52,802 bases of DNA from Candidatus Altimarinota bacterium (GTDB lineage Bacteria > Patescibacteriota > Gracilibacteria > UBA4473), in contig JAIPGI010000008.1 of NCBI GenBank assembly GCA_021736215.1, positions 1 through 52,802 on the forward strand. The letters run 5' to 3'. The notes under the pieces were generated by a model. That model was given only the letters and a program-made list of their open reading frames with translations. It did no database searches and was not told the origin of the DNA. The position numbers and the translations under genes were made by a program. Of the stretch, positions 1-6,032 are shown piece after piece (positions within the stretch are counted from its first letter, which is position 1; every line of letters begins with the position of its first letter).

Positions 1-1560
1 GTCTTCATCAAACGACAATGATCCGAGACTCACGTCCGTAATTCCCGTCAGTCCTGATCCATCTCCAATGAAAGCCGTTGCGGTTACAGTTCCGTTGACG
101 TCAAGTTTAGTAGTTGGTGTAGTTGTGCCGATTCCGACATTGCCGTTTTTGAGAACCGTCATAGCGTTGGATCTTGCCAAGCTATTCGTCCCATTTCCAA
201 TCTCCAACAATGGATCCGTGTCAACCCATAAGGTGGCGCTTCCTCCACCAACATTATATCTTCCCATAACCACAGAAAGAAATGATCCGGCTGTTGTATT
301 ATCCCCCATGGCGGTACTTGTATTGCCACTGGCTGTGGTATGATACCCCATGGCGGTACTTGTATTGCCACTGGCTGTTGTATAACTCCCCATAGCAACA
401 CCATAAATACCACTGGCTGTTGTATTACTTCCTATAGCAACAGTTCCTTGAGCACTCGCAGTAGAAGACGATCCTCCGGCAAAACTAAAAGAACCGGTTG
501 CTTGACTACTTCCTGTAGCAAAACTATAAGAACCAGTTGCTTGACCACTTCCTATAGCAGCACTATAATCCCCACTCGCTTTACTAGAATTCCCAAAAGC
601 AACACTATTGTAACCAATATTGATGTCATCCCACTCGGTACTAGAAACGGTTCCCGCTCGGAATGCTGCCTTTTTAGGAATCCACATCATCCTCGTTCCA
701 GCCCCACTTGTCGGAGTATCCCCCACCCTTCCTTCAAACAAAACATTCCCTTCATTTTTTTGCACATTACCTTCACTATCCACAGAAAAATTTATAACTG
801 ATTTAGAAAACTGTTTCACCCCCTCTTCATGATAATCATAACAACTACTTCCCAAATCTGTCTCTGTTAAAAATGAACCACATTCCTCGTTTTGTGAATT
901 TAAATCACAAGGACAAATTGGGGTAGGAGTTCCCGTTACTTCCCCTGTATACACATACTTATACTTGCCAGATATTTGTAACTTTGCAGTCGGCGTCGTC
1001 GTCCCGATACCGACGTCACCATTTGATTGAACAAATAATTTGTTCACACCATCACCGGTATCCAACTTCAATAAATCAGGATCAGCATACGCTGTGGCTC
1101 CACTTGCTCCCGCGGTGTGTGCACTATCAAGCGTCAGAGCTGTATCACTGGCAATTGCTGAAACGGTAAAGACTTCACTGCCGATTTTGATCGCATCACC
1201 GACAGCGAGTTCAGTGGTGAAAGCGGTTCCACTTCCCGTTACAGCCGTTGCCGATGCAGTGACAGAGACCGTTCCTGTCAGAGCGGTAGAGAGAGCGCCT
1301 TTGGTATGGAGTTGGGCGGTGGGGGAGGCGACACCGATTCCCACATCCCCTGTTACATCATCTCGATAGAAACTTTTCACCGTATTCACAATCTTATTGA
1401 AATCAGAAATCTTCAAATTGTCTCCTGCGACTTTATCATTAATAGAGGTAATGTCCTGAATTGTCGCGGACACAATACTAATACCAAAGGGAAAAAATAT
1501 AAGAACCGCAAGCAGAATCCGCCTTTTTATCTGGAGAGAAATATTTTTTCGACAATTCAT
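1..1560 (-). CDS. Surface fibre / YadA-head-like repeat protein (partial, C-terminus beyond left edge)
   Basis: Reading the minus strand from the ATG at 1560 gives 520 codons without a stop, running off the left edge. The N-terminus has a basic stretch and one hydrophobic segment (about residues 12-30), so it is probably exported. Motifs of the type NGDVGIGTTTPTAKL and NGNVGIGTTTPTTKLDV are typical of phage tail-fibre and surface proteins that often end in an S74-type intramolecular chaperone. Residues about 315-430 hold at least seven 14-residue repeats of the type S-x-A-x-G-x-x-x-x-A-S/T-G, as in the left-handed beta-roll head of trimeric autotransporter adhesins such as YadA. A Cys-containing segment lies near residues 220-250. 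The likely role is a trimeric surface-exposed adhesin or fibre. The repeat type is clear; the function is inferred, and the C-terminal anchor or chaperone is not visible. Confidence 0.8.
   Translation of the reverse strand, partial: MNCRKNISLQIKRRILLAVLIFFPFGISIVSATIQDITSINDKVAGDNLKISDFNKIVNTVKSFYRDDVTGDVGIGVASPTAQLHTKGALSTALTGTVSVTASATAVTGSGTAFTTELAVGDAIKIGSEVFTVSAIASDTALTLDSAHTAGASGATAYADPDLLKLDTGDGVNKLFVQSNGDVGIGTTTPTAKLQISGKYKYVYTGEVTGTPTPICPCDLNSQNEECGSFLTETDLGSSCYDYHEEGVKQFSKSVINFSVDSEGNVQKNEGNVLFEGRVGDTPTSGAGTRMMWIPKKAAFRAGTVSSTEWDDINIGYNSVAFGNSSKASGDYSAAIGSGQATGSYSFATGSSQATGSFSFAGGSSSTASAQGTVAIGSNTTASGIYGVAMGSYTTASGNTSTAMGYHTTASGNTSTAMGDNTTAGSFLSVVMGRYNVGGGSATLWVDTDPLLEIGNGTNSLARSNAMTVLKNGNVGIGTTTPTTKLDVNGTVTATAFIGDGSGLTGITDVSLGSLSFDED
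1027..1047. repeat. 21-bp inverted repeat TTGAACA-N7-TGTTCAA, one mismatch
   Basis: TTGAACA, a 7-base AT-rich spacer, then TGTTCAC. It lies inside the adhesin gene and encodes part of a KLFVQ segment. Confidence 0.6.
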
Positions 1561-1613
1561 GCGGTATTTGTTCTTTAAATTATGATATCAAGATATTCTT
1601 ACGGATACCTTTT

Positions 1614-1952
1614 TTAAGAGACAAGAGGGAGTTCCCCGAGAGGGGAAAGTACATATCCCATGAGAAGTACCAACGCTGTCGTCAGGCAAACTAAAAATAA
1701 ACTTATGGTTTTATCTTCGAGAGGAGATTTGATATATCCCCACAATGAAAAAAAGAATCCAACAACAGGAAGGATAAGCATTAATGTAATGTAGACAGTA
1801 TCAGAGATACTATAATAGATTGGCAGTAATATAGTATCTCGAAAAAAATCATAAAGAACATCAATCCAAATAATAGTCGGAACAATCGAAAAAAGAAAAG
1901 CTACTGATAATAAGCGTTTATGAAGAGCGTGTTTTTTGTGAAAGTAGAACAT
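1614..1952 (-). CDS. Small integral membrane protein of unknown function
   Basis: A 112-residue protein if the ATG at 1952 is used; an in-frame TTG at 1997 would add 15 residues. Three hydrophobic segments are visible, near the residues beginning LLSVAFLFSIVP, TVYITLMLILPVV and ISLFLVCLTTALV, so it is probably a three-helix inner-membrane protein. A short basic N-terminus (FHKKHALHKR) suggests a cytoplasmic N-terminus. No family was recognised. It is divergent from the tRNA-Phe transcription unit and follows the adhesin start on the same strand, with about 50 bases between them. No clear Shine-Dalgarno sequence was seen, so the start is uncertain. Confidence 0.55.
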   Translation of the reverse strand: MFYFHKKHALHKRLLSVAFLFSIVPTIIWIDVLYDFFRDTILLPIYYSISDTVYITLMLILPVVGFFFSLWGYIKSPLEDKTISLFLVCLTTALVLLMGYVLSPLGELPLVS

Positions 1953-2029
1953 TTTTTTGTTTTTTATATTGTACAGCAATGTGAAAAAATACCGCAAATA
2001 GAAATTTAAATTTATTTTTCTAAACTTTC

Positions 2030-2057
2030 TTGACCAAATAGAAGCTTTCTTTACAAT
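2030..2057 (+). promoter_or_regulatory. Promoter for the tRNA-Phe leader transcript
   Basis: TTGACC, a 16-base spacer, then TACAAT. The predicted start is near 2064, so a leader of about 190 nt precedes tRNA-Phe. Confidence 0.6.
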
Positions 2058-2087
2058 CGCCCCGTTGTTTTAGATTGAATTATTATG

Positions 2088-2255
2088 TGAACATGGGGTA
2101 GCTGAGGATGAATAGGATTTGTGGAGTGTGACGAAACAAATCCGTAAAATGAATCCGAAGACCTCCATGTGAGCAAGAGGAGCGGTGACGAGATAAGTTG
2201 AGTTATTCCGCCAAAGCGGAATCACGAAAAAGCAATGAAGTCACCCAGCGACGAA
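2088..2255 (+). ncRNA. Conserved structured tRNA-leader element, copy 1 (upstream of tRNA-Phe)
   Basis: This 168-nt stretch ends exactly at the first base of tRNA-Phe and is homologous to the stretch directly upstream of tRNA-Cys (50904-51053, minus strand). Shared blocks include GGGGTAGCTGAG, ATGAATAGG, CGAAGACCTCC, TGTGAG, AGAGGAG, AATGAAGTC and a terminal CGACGA. Helices seen: GGATTTGT (2115-2122) with ACAAATCC (2136-2143); CTCC/GGAG within about 2163-2182; TTCCGC/GCGGAA (2206-2221). In the other copy the first helix has lost one base on each arm, as expected of a real base pair. No match to RNase P, tmRNA or T-box was recognised. The role could be tRNA processing, transcription control or protein binding; this is unknown. 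Confidence 0.6.
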
Positions 2256-2330
2256 GCCGCGGTAGCTCAGTGGTAGAGCAATGGACTGAAAATCCATGTG
2301 TCGGTAGTTCAATTCTACCCCGCGGCACCA
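2256..2330 (+). tRNA. tRNA-Phe (GAA)
   Basis: The cloverleaf is complete. The acceptor stem is GCCGCGG/CCGCGGC with encoded CCA. The anticodon arm is ATGGA-CTGAAAA-TCCAT, giving anticodon GAA, and the T arm contains GTTCAATTC. It is preceded directly by the structured leader and followed by a hairpin terminator. Confidence 0.97.
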
Positions 2331-3043
2331 CTCGTAGGTTTTCTAAGTGATCCACAATCTTCCGTTGTGGGTTTTCTTTCTTTATCTATTTTAAGCATTA
2401 TCTCCATACATTTCTGCAAAAAGAGAGAAAATGTGTTTAGTATTCCAACTGAGAGTTTGTTCTTGCAAATCAGAATATTTGTAAAATAACTGCCGTGTAC
2501 GGAATGACAGATAGTGTCAAAAAGTAACTGAAAACTTCCCTTATCTTCTTGCTTCAAGAATCTTTCGTCCAATCCATTAATTAAATCTTCATCTCGGGGA
2601 TAAATTCTTTTGGTCACATCACAACGGAAAGTTTTTCTCTTGAATTTATCAATTCCGGAGAAATCATTATTTTTTCTAGCATCCCAGAGTTGCTCGAATC
2701 GACTTTTTGCTTCCTCCTGCATTGGATCTAGCGTTAAATCGTACCATGTTTTAATCCCACATAGCACATCTTTCCTTGCAGATTCTTTGGCATTAAGATC
2801 GTTTTGTAAGTAATAATATTTTCCTAATTTTTCGAATATTATTCTCAAAAATTCTAAAAGATGTTTTTGATATTTTTCTTGTTTCATTAACCAACAAGCA
2901 AATTTACAATCTTCCCAAAAAGCGATATAAAGTTGCGTTTTTACAATTTCTAAATCCTTATTAACATCATCAGAAATATCTTCTTTAATTTTCAGTTCTA
3001 CATTTTTTAAACCTTTTTCCAAAAGCGAATCAATTGTTGTCAT
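2315..3043 (-). CDS. Hypothetical alpha-helical protein overlapping the tRNA-Phe 3' end
   Basis: A 242-residue ORF with an ATG at 3043. The sequence is charged, rich in Lys, Glu, Phe and Tyr, and apparently mostly helical. It has no signal peptide or convincing membrane segment, and no family was recognised. The last 20-25 codons (KPTTEDCGSLRKPTSGAAG) are antisense to the terminator and 3' acceptor strand of tRNA-Phe, so the natural C-terminus may have been lost and replaced by read-through into the tRNA region. Amino-acid composition looks protein-like through about residue 215. It stands alone, with a GIY-YIG gene divergent upstream. Confidence 0.5.
   Translation of the reverse strand: MTTIDSLLEKGLKNVELKIKEDISDDVNKDLEIVKTQLYIAFWEDCKFACWLMKQEKYQKHLLEFLRIIFEKLGKYYYLQNDLNAKESARKDVLCGIKTWYDLTLDPMQEEAKSRFEQLWDARKNNDFSGIDKFKRKTFRCDVTKRIYPRDEDLINGLDERFLKQEDKGSFQLLFDTICHSVHGSYFTNILICKNKLSVGILNTFSLFLQKCMEIMLKIDKERKPTTEDCGSLRKPTSGAAG
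2352..2383 (+). terminator. Intrinsic terminator after tRNA-Phe
   Basis: Stem CCACAA/TTGTGG followed by the T-rich GTTTTCTTTCTTT. It overlaps the last codons of the opposing hypothetical gene. Confidence 0.6.
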
Positions 3044-3164
3044 GTAAAAATTTTAATTCTTTTGACTTAAAGGTAAAATTTTCGTCCTCTGAAGTGTGGA
3101 GGCAATTTTTCTTCCCACATCAAAACTGTCTCACTTTGAAAACTACTATTACCATTATATTTCC

Positions 3165-3220
3165 CCATGAACGAAGTGAATGGTTTGGAAATATGAATGC
3201 CCCGAGCGAAGTCGAGGGGC
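3165..3220. repeat. Two hairpins with purine-rich GA(A/G)CGAAGT(C)GA loops
   Basis: CCAT-GAACGAAGTGA-ATGG (3165-3183) and GCCCC-GAGCGAAGTCGA-GGGGC (3199-3220). Different stems are closed by nearly the same loop, upstream of the GIY-YIG gene. The tRNA-leader helix at 51000-51026 is closed by a related loop. Confidence 0.5.
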
Positions 3221-3261
3221 TTTATGATTTAAAATCAAAGCCGAAGGGCTATAATAACAAT

Positions 3262-3504
3262 ATGGAGTATTTTTTCTATTTCGCCCAATGTAGTGATGGT
3301 TCTTTATATGCGGGCTATACTGCCAATATCCAAGAAAGAGAAAAGATTCATAATCAGGGGAAAGGAGCAAAATTCACAGCTGGACGGCGACCAATAAAAA
3401 TTATTTATTGGGAAGAATTTGAAACACAAAAAGAAGCCATGCAAAGAGAGATTCAAGTAAAAAAATGGTGTCGAGAGAAGAAAGAAAAACTAATAAAAGA
3501 ATAG
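3262..3504 (+). CDS. GIY-YIG nuclease-like protein, YhbQ/UPF0213 type
   Basis: The ATG at 3262 gives 80 residues, the normal size of single-domain GIY-YIG proteins; the upstream in-frame extension covers repeat hairpins and was rejected. The pattern MEYFFYFAQCSDGSLYAGYT, followed by a conserved Arg/Glu region and a C-terminal REIQVKKW stretch, matches the fold. In this family Tyr, Arg and Glu side chains and a metal ion cleave DNA. Its opening (FYFAQCSDGSLYAGYT) places it in the UPF0213 branch, different from the two other GIY-YIG genes in the window. It is not flanked by the TCATTCC-type inverted repeats that bracket those two. The biological role is unknown. Confidence 0.85.
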   Translation: MEYFFYFAQCSDGSLYAGYTANIQEREKIHNQGKGAKFTAGRRPIKIIYWEEFETQKEAMQREIQVKKWCREKKEKLIKE

Positions 3505-3574
3505 TTTTAAAACTTGTTGAGAGAGGCAATAGTTTTGTTCGCTTGCTTATATTATCTATCTGTGTATTCTTACA

Positions 3575-3766
3575 ATGCCTCAACGTCGCGTTATAGAGGG
3601 TTTAGAAGATAAATTCCTACAATGCCAAACTTGCGGAATTTATTTTTTAACCTCTTCTTACCATGAAAGGTTCTATCAAAAAGCTGTTAAACGGCTTTGG
3701 ATTTGTTACTCCCGAGGGAGGAGCAAAAGATGTTTTCTTTCACGCCAGCGATCTCAATGGCGTTGA
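3575..3766 (+). other. Possible zinc-ribbon fragment overlapping the cold-shock gene out of frame
   Basis: A 63-codon frame starting at ATG 3575 encodes MPQRRVIEGLEDKFLQCQTCG followed by YFLTSSYHERFYQK, which resembles the N-terminal half of the probable zinc-ribbon family (zf-trcl: CxxCG, F, T, then FY and K). It has only one Cys pair before running through the cold-shock gene in another frame. It may be a decayed zinc ribbon, an overlapping small protein, or chance. Only the first 29-30 codons lie outside csp. Weak support. Confidence 0.25.
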
Positions 3767-3857
3767 TTTTGAAAGCCTCAATGAAGGTGACGCAGTTACC
3801 TTCGAAATGGGGAAGTCCGATAAAGGACCAAAAGCAGAAAAAGTTACACTTGCTTAG
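3663..3857 (+). CDS. Cold-shock protein (CspA family)
   Basis: A 64-residue single cold-shock domain, the usual length. It contains RNP1 (GFGFVTPEG, residues about 11-19) and RNP2 (VFFHASDL, about 24-31), the aromatic patches that bind single-stranded RNA or DNA. It starts MKGSIKKL, matching the family's MxGxVK. The 5' region from 3505 is about 150 nt without a clear gene; a long 5' UTR would be usual for csp mRNAs, which control translation through leader structure. A clear intrinsic terminator follows, so it is probably monocistronic. The likely role is an RNA chaperone in the cytoplasm. Confidence 0.95.
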   Translation: MKGSIKKLLNGFGFVTPEGGAKDVFFHASDLNGVDFESLNEGDAVTFEMGKSDKGPKAEKVTLA

Positions 3858-3886
3858 TCAAGGGTAAAACAACTGTTTCCCAAAAG

Positions 3887-3922
3887 ACCGTCTGCAGGAA
3901 TGATTTTCTCGGGCGGTTTTTT
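3887..3922 (+). terminator. Intrinsic terminator after csp
   Basis: Stem ACCGTC/GGCGGT (one G-U pair) with a 19-base loop, followed by TTTTTT. Confidence 0.6.
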
Positions 3923-3981
3923 ATAATTGAAAAAAATAAAAAAGAGGGAATTTCCAATCCAATGACGAATAGTGGAAACTT

Positions 3982-4533
3982 TTATATCGGTAAAATCAAA
4001 ACATCACTTCGTTCTTCATTAAGAGATGTTTGAGCGATATTCAGGGGATTTTCTTCTGCGATACGAGCTCCTTCTTCTACCATTTTTGGGAAAAATGACT
4101 GAGAGCCACCAATAAAGGTATATCGAGGGTCGAGAGTTTCGATAAGGTCTTTGACATCTTTGACTCCGAATTTATCGCTCAGCGTGACGAGTACAACATC
4201 TACATTTTCTCCGAGTTTTTCAAAAAATTCGGTAGAAGGTTTGCTTTCGAGTGATCCTAGATGCACAAATGATACTCCCTCAAGAGTAACCTTATAAACG
4301 ACATTTCCTAGACGAGAATAAAACCCTCTCACTAAAGCCCCAGAAATTTCAAATTCTCCAGGGAGTTGTAATACTTTTTTTATATCTTTTAGTGAATCAC
4401 ACGCTTTTTGGAAACCTCCAGAATTCATCACGAAATCGAATTTTCCTTTCAATGTCTCGTTTGGGTCAAAGGCGAGGGAGACATCTTTGCCATGAATGGA
4501 GAAACAATTTTGACCATGGAATTGAATTTTCAT
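3982..4533 (-). CDS. Degenerate MBL-fold protein (metal-dependent hydrolase-like)
   Basis: A 183-residue protein with the start of the Lactamase_B_3 / UPF0173 type (MKIQFHGQNCFSI, compare MKITWLGHSCFKI). Later strands also fit the MBL fold, for example LPGEFEISG, VSFVHLGSL and VDVVLVTL. The hallmark HxHxDH metal site is absent: the expected place reads VMNSGGF. His is seen in FVHLGS but the other ligands are not. It is therefore probably catalytically inactive or altered, as in many short MBL-like proteins of reduced genomes. It is divergent from tsaE with a 48-base gap. The substrate is unknown. Confidence 0.7.
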   Translation of the reverse strand: MKIQFHGQNCFSIHGKDVSLAFDPNETLKGKFDFVMNSGGFQKACDSLKDIKKVLQLPGEFEISGALVRGFYSRLGNVVYKVTLEGVSFVHLGSLESKPSTEFFEKLGENVDVVLVTLSDKFGVKDVKDLIETLDPRYTFIGGSQSFFPKMVEEGARIAEENPLNIAQTSLNEERSDVLILPI

Positions 4534-4581
4534 TTTTTTTGCGTAACGTAACGCGCGTGATGGTACTGTAAAATAGAAGAA

Positions 4582-5064
4582 ATGAAAACTATTTTAGAAA
4601 AAAATATTCCCAATATTCAGGCGAGCACGCAGTGTGCAAAGCAGATCTATGAAGATTTCCTCAAAAAAGAAAAGAACTTTACTCTCTTTCTGGAGGGAGG
4701 ACTCGGAGCTGGGAAAACGTTTTTTATTCGAGAACTCCTTAGATGTTTCGGAGTGAAGCAGGAAATCCCTTCGCCTACTTATGTCTTTTTAGCGGAGTAC
4801 GAGGTCCCTCACCCCAACCCTCTCCCTAAGGGAGAGGGAGTGCATCGGTTTGCTCACTTTGATTTTTATCGACTCAAAAGTCCTCATGAATTTTTTGCCC
4901 GAGGATTTGCGGACATTGCTGCAGACAACACAATTTCCAAATATATAGAATGGCCAGACAAAGTTTCGGACGAGATACGGAGATCCTTTTCTGGAACGCG
5001 GTTTACTCTCCATATTGAATACGGTATAGGGGTGGGGATGCGAAAAATAAAACTATTACAATGA
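4582..5064 (+). CDS. tsaE: tRNA threonylcarbamoyladenosine biosynthesis ATPase TsaE
   Basis: TsaE works with TsaB and TsaD to make t6A37 on ANN-decoding tRNAs. The 160-residue sequence shows the Walker A motif GGLGAGKT (about 38-45), then SPTYVF, HFDFYRL and IEWPDK, the standard TsaE block order. Between SPTYVFLAEYE and HFDFYRL is an unusual proline/glycine-rich stretch (VPHPNPLPKGEG) encoded by an in-frame palindromic repeat (4804-4840), lengthening a surface loop. The TGA stop overlaps the holA ATG by four bases, so the two are translationally coupled. The start is the ATG at 4582. Confidence 0.95.
   Translation: MKTILEKNIPNIQASTQCAKQIYEDFLKKEKNFTLFLEGGLGAGKTFFIRELLRCFGVKQEIPSPTYVFLAEYEVPHPNPLPKGEGVHRFAHFDFYRLKSPHEFFARGFADIAADNTISKYIEWPDKVSDEIRRSFSGTRFTLHIEYGIGVGMRKIKLLQ
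4804..4840. repeat. Palindromic repeat (CCCTC...GAGGG family) in frame inside tsaE
   Basis: Begins GAGGTCCCTC, as does the left repeat in aroA-NUDIX, and contains the hairpin CCCTCTCCC-TAA-GGGAGAGGG. It inserts about 13 residues in a loop without breaking the frame. Same family as 41531-41606 and 41969-42044. Confidence 0.8.
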
Positions 5065-6032
5065 TAAAAAACTTAGTACTTTTGACGGGAGAAGATACTT
5101 TTCGTTTATGCGAGAGGCTTCGTTTTTATCGAGAGGCTTTTCGAAAAAAATATCCTGATGGAGAAATAGAATGTTTGACGAAAGATTCTTCTTTGCAAGA
5201 TCTTCAAAATACGGCTTTTACCCCAAACCTTTTTGGGGGGAAGAGGCTTATTTTATTAGAGGATTTTTGGATTCCTGAAAAATTCGAACAGGCAGAAAAA
5301 GGAAAATTTTTCCAGCGTTTGCCAGATTTCGAGAATCAGTGCACGGTGATTACAATTGAATCGAAGCTGGATAAACGCCTCAAGCTTTCGAAATACCTTT
5401 TGGAGCAGTCAAATACCGAACAATTTGATCCATTAGATGAGGCACAAATGTGGAAATGGATTGAACAATATGCAGAGCGGCAGGGAGGGAGTATCTCGCG
5501 AATATGCGCCCAAATACTTCTGCGTCGATGTGGTCCAGATCTCTGGAATTTGTCTCGTGAAATACAAAAACTTCTCGCTGCGGGAGAGAATCAGATTACG
5601 GAATCTCTCATCGAAACACTCACAATTCCTCATCCAACAGTCGTTTTGTGGGACTTCCTTGAAAGTTTGAGCAAAAAAAGTGTTCACAGTGCAATGGAAA
5701 AATTTCATACTCTTTTACAGGTTGGAAATTCTGTGCATGAAATATTCCCAATGATGGTTCGGGAAGTGAGAATCCATGCACTCATACGAGACGGAATTGA
5801 ACAAAATTTTAGTTCAAAAAAAATAGCAGAAATGACACATCTTCACCCATTTGTGCTTCAAAAGACAATGCCTCTCACGCAACACTTCTCTCGCGAAAAA
5901 ATAGAAGCCATGTATGACGAACTTTTTGATATTGATCAAAAGATGAAAACAGGAAAAATTTCTATTTCCACGGATGATTCTTCGGAGTTCGAATTAGCTA
6001 TTGAGAAATTCATTCTTCACGTATGCCAATGA
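5061..6032 (+). CDS. holA: DNA polymerase III delta subunit (HolA)
   Basis: The delta subunit opens the beta clamp in the clamp-loader complex. The 323-residue protein has the family's layout: an N-terminal AAA+-like domain without a Walker A (VLLTGEDTFRLCERLRFYREAF), the segment FGGKRLILLEDF, a middle lid domain, and a C-terminal helical collar (from about 205, VVLWDFLESL, ending DDSSEFELAIEKFIL). Length is near the usual 320-345. The start overlaps the tsaE stop by four bases and its end overlaps the prepilin peptidase start by ten, giving a tight tsaE-holA-peptidase operon. A 21-bp inverted repeat with one mismatch lies inside at 5797-5817. Confidence 0.92.
   Translation: MIKNLVLLTGEDTFRLCERLRFYREAFRKKYPDGEIECLTKDSSLQDLQNTAFTPNLFGGKRLILLEDFWIPEKFEQAEKGKFFQRLPDFENQCTVITIESKLDKRLKLSKYLLEQSNTEQFDPLDEAQMWKWIEQYAERQGGSISRICAQILLRRCGPDLWNLSREIQKLLAAGENQITESLIETLTIPHPTVVLWDFLESLSKKSVHSAMEKFHTLLQVGNSVHEIFPMMVREVRIHALIRDGIEQNFSSKKIAEMTHLHPFVLQKTMPLTQHFSREKIEAMYDELFDIDQKMKTGKISISTDDSSEFELAIEKFILHVCQ
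5797..5817. repeat. 21-bp inverted repeat TTGAACA-N7-TGTTCAA, one mismatch
   Basis: TTGAACA, AAATTTT, AGTTCAA inside holA, encoding part of IEQNFSSKK. Confidence 0.55.

Noticed and set aside
340-620. Short tandem repeats as a CRISPR array
   Set aside because: The repeats are 42-base coding repeats of a beta-roll protein, with no spacers of uniform length and no cas genes.
1-1578. Several plus-strand frames of 60-150 codons rich in Thr, Ser and Cys
   Set aside because: They are shadows of the repeat-rich minus-strand fibre gene, which has an intact 520-codon frame with recognisable motifs.
2088-2255. Leader element as RNase P RNA, tmRNA, T-box or group I intron
   Set aside because: None of the diagnostic motifs of these RNAs was seen, and the tRNA is uninterrupted and complete.
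3034-3261. N-terminal extension of the first GIY-YIG protein
   Set aside because: It translates repeat hairpins, and the family starts at the MEYFFY segment.
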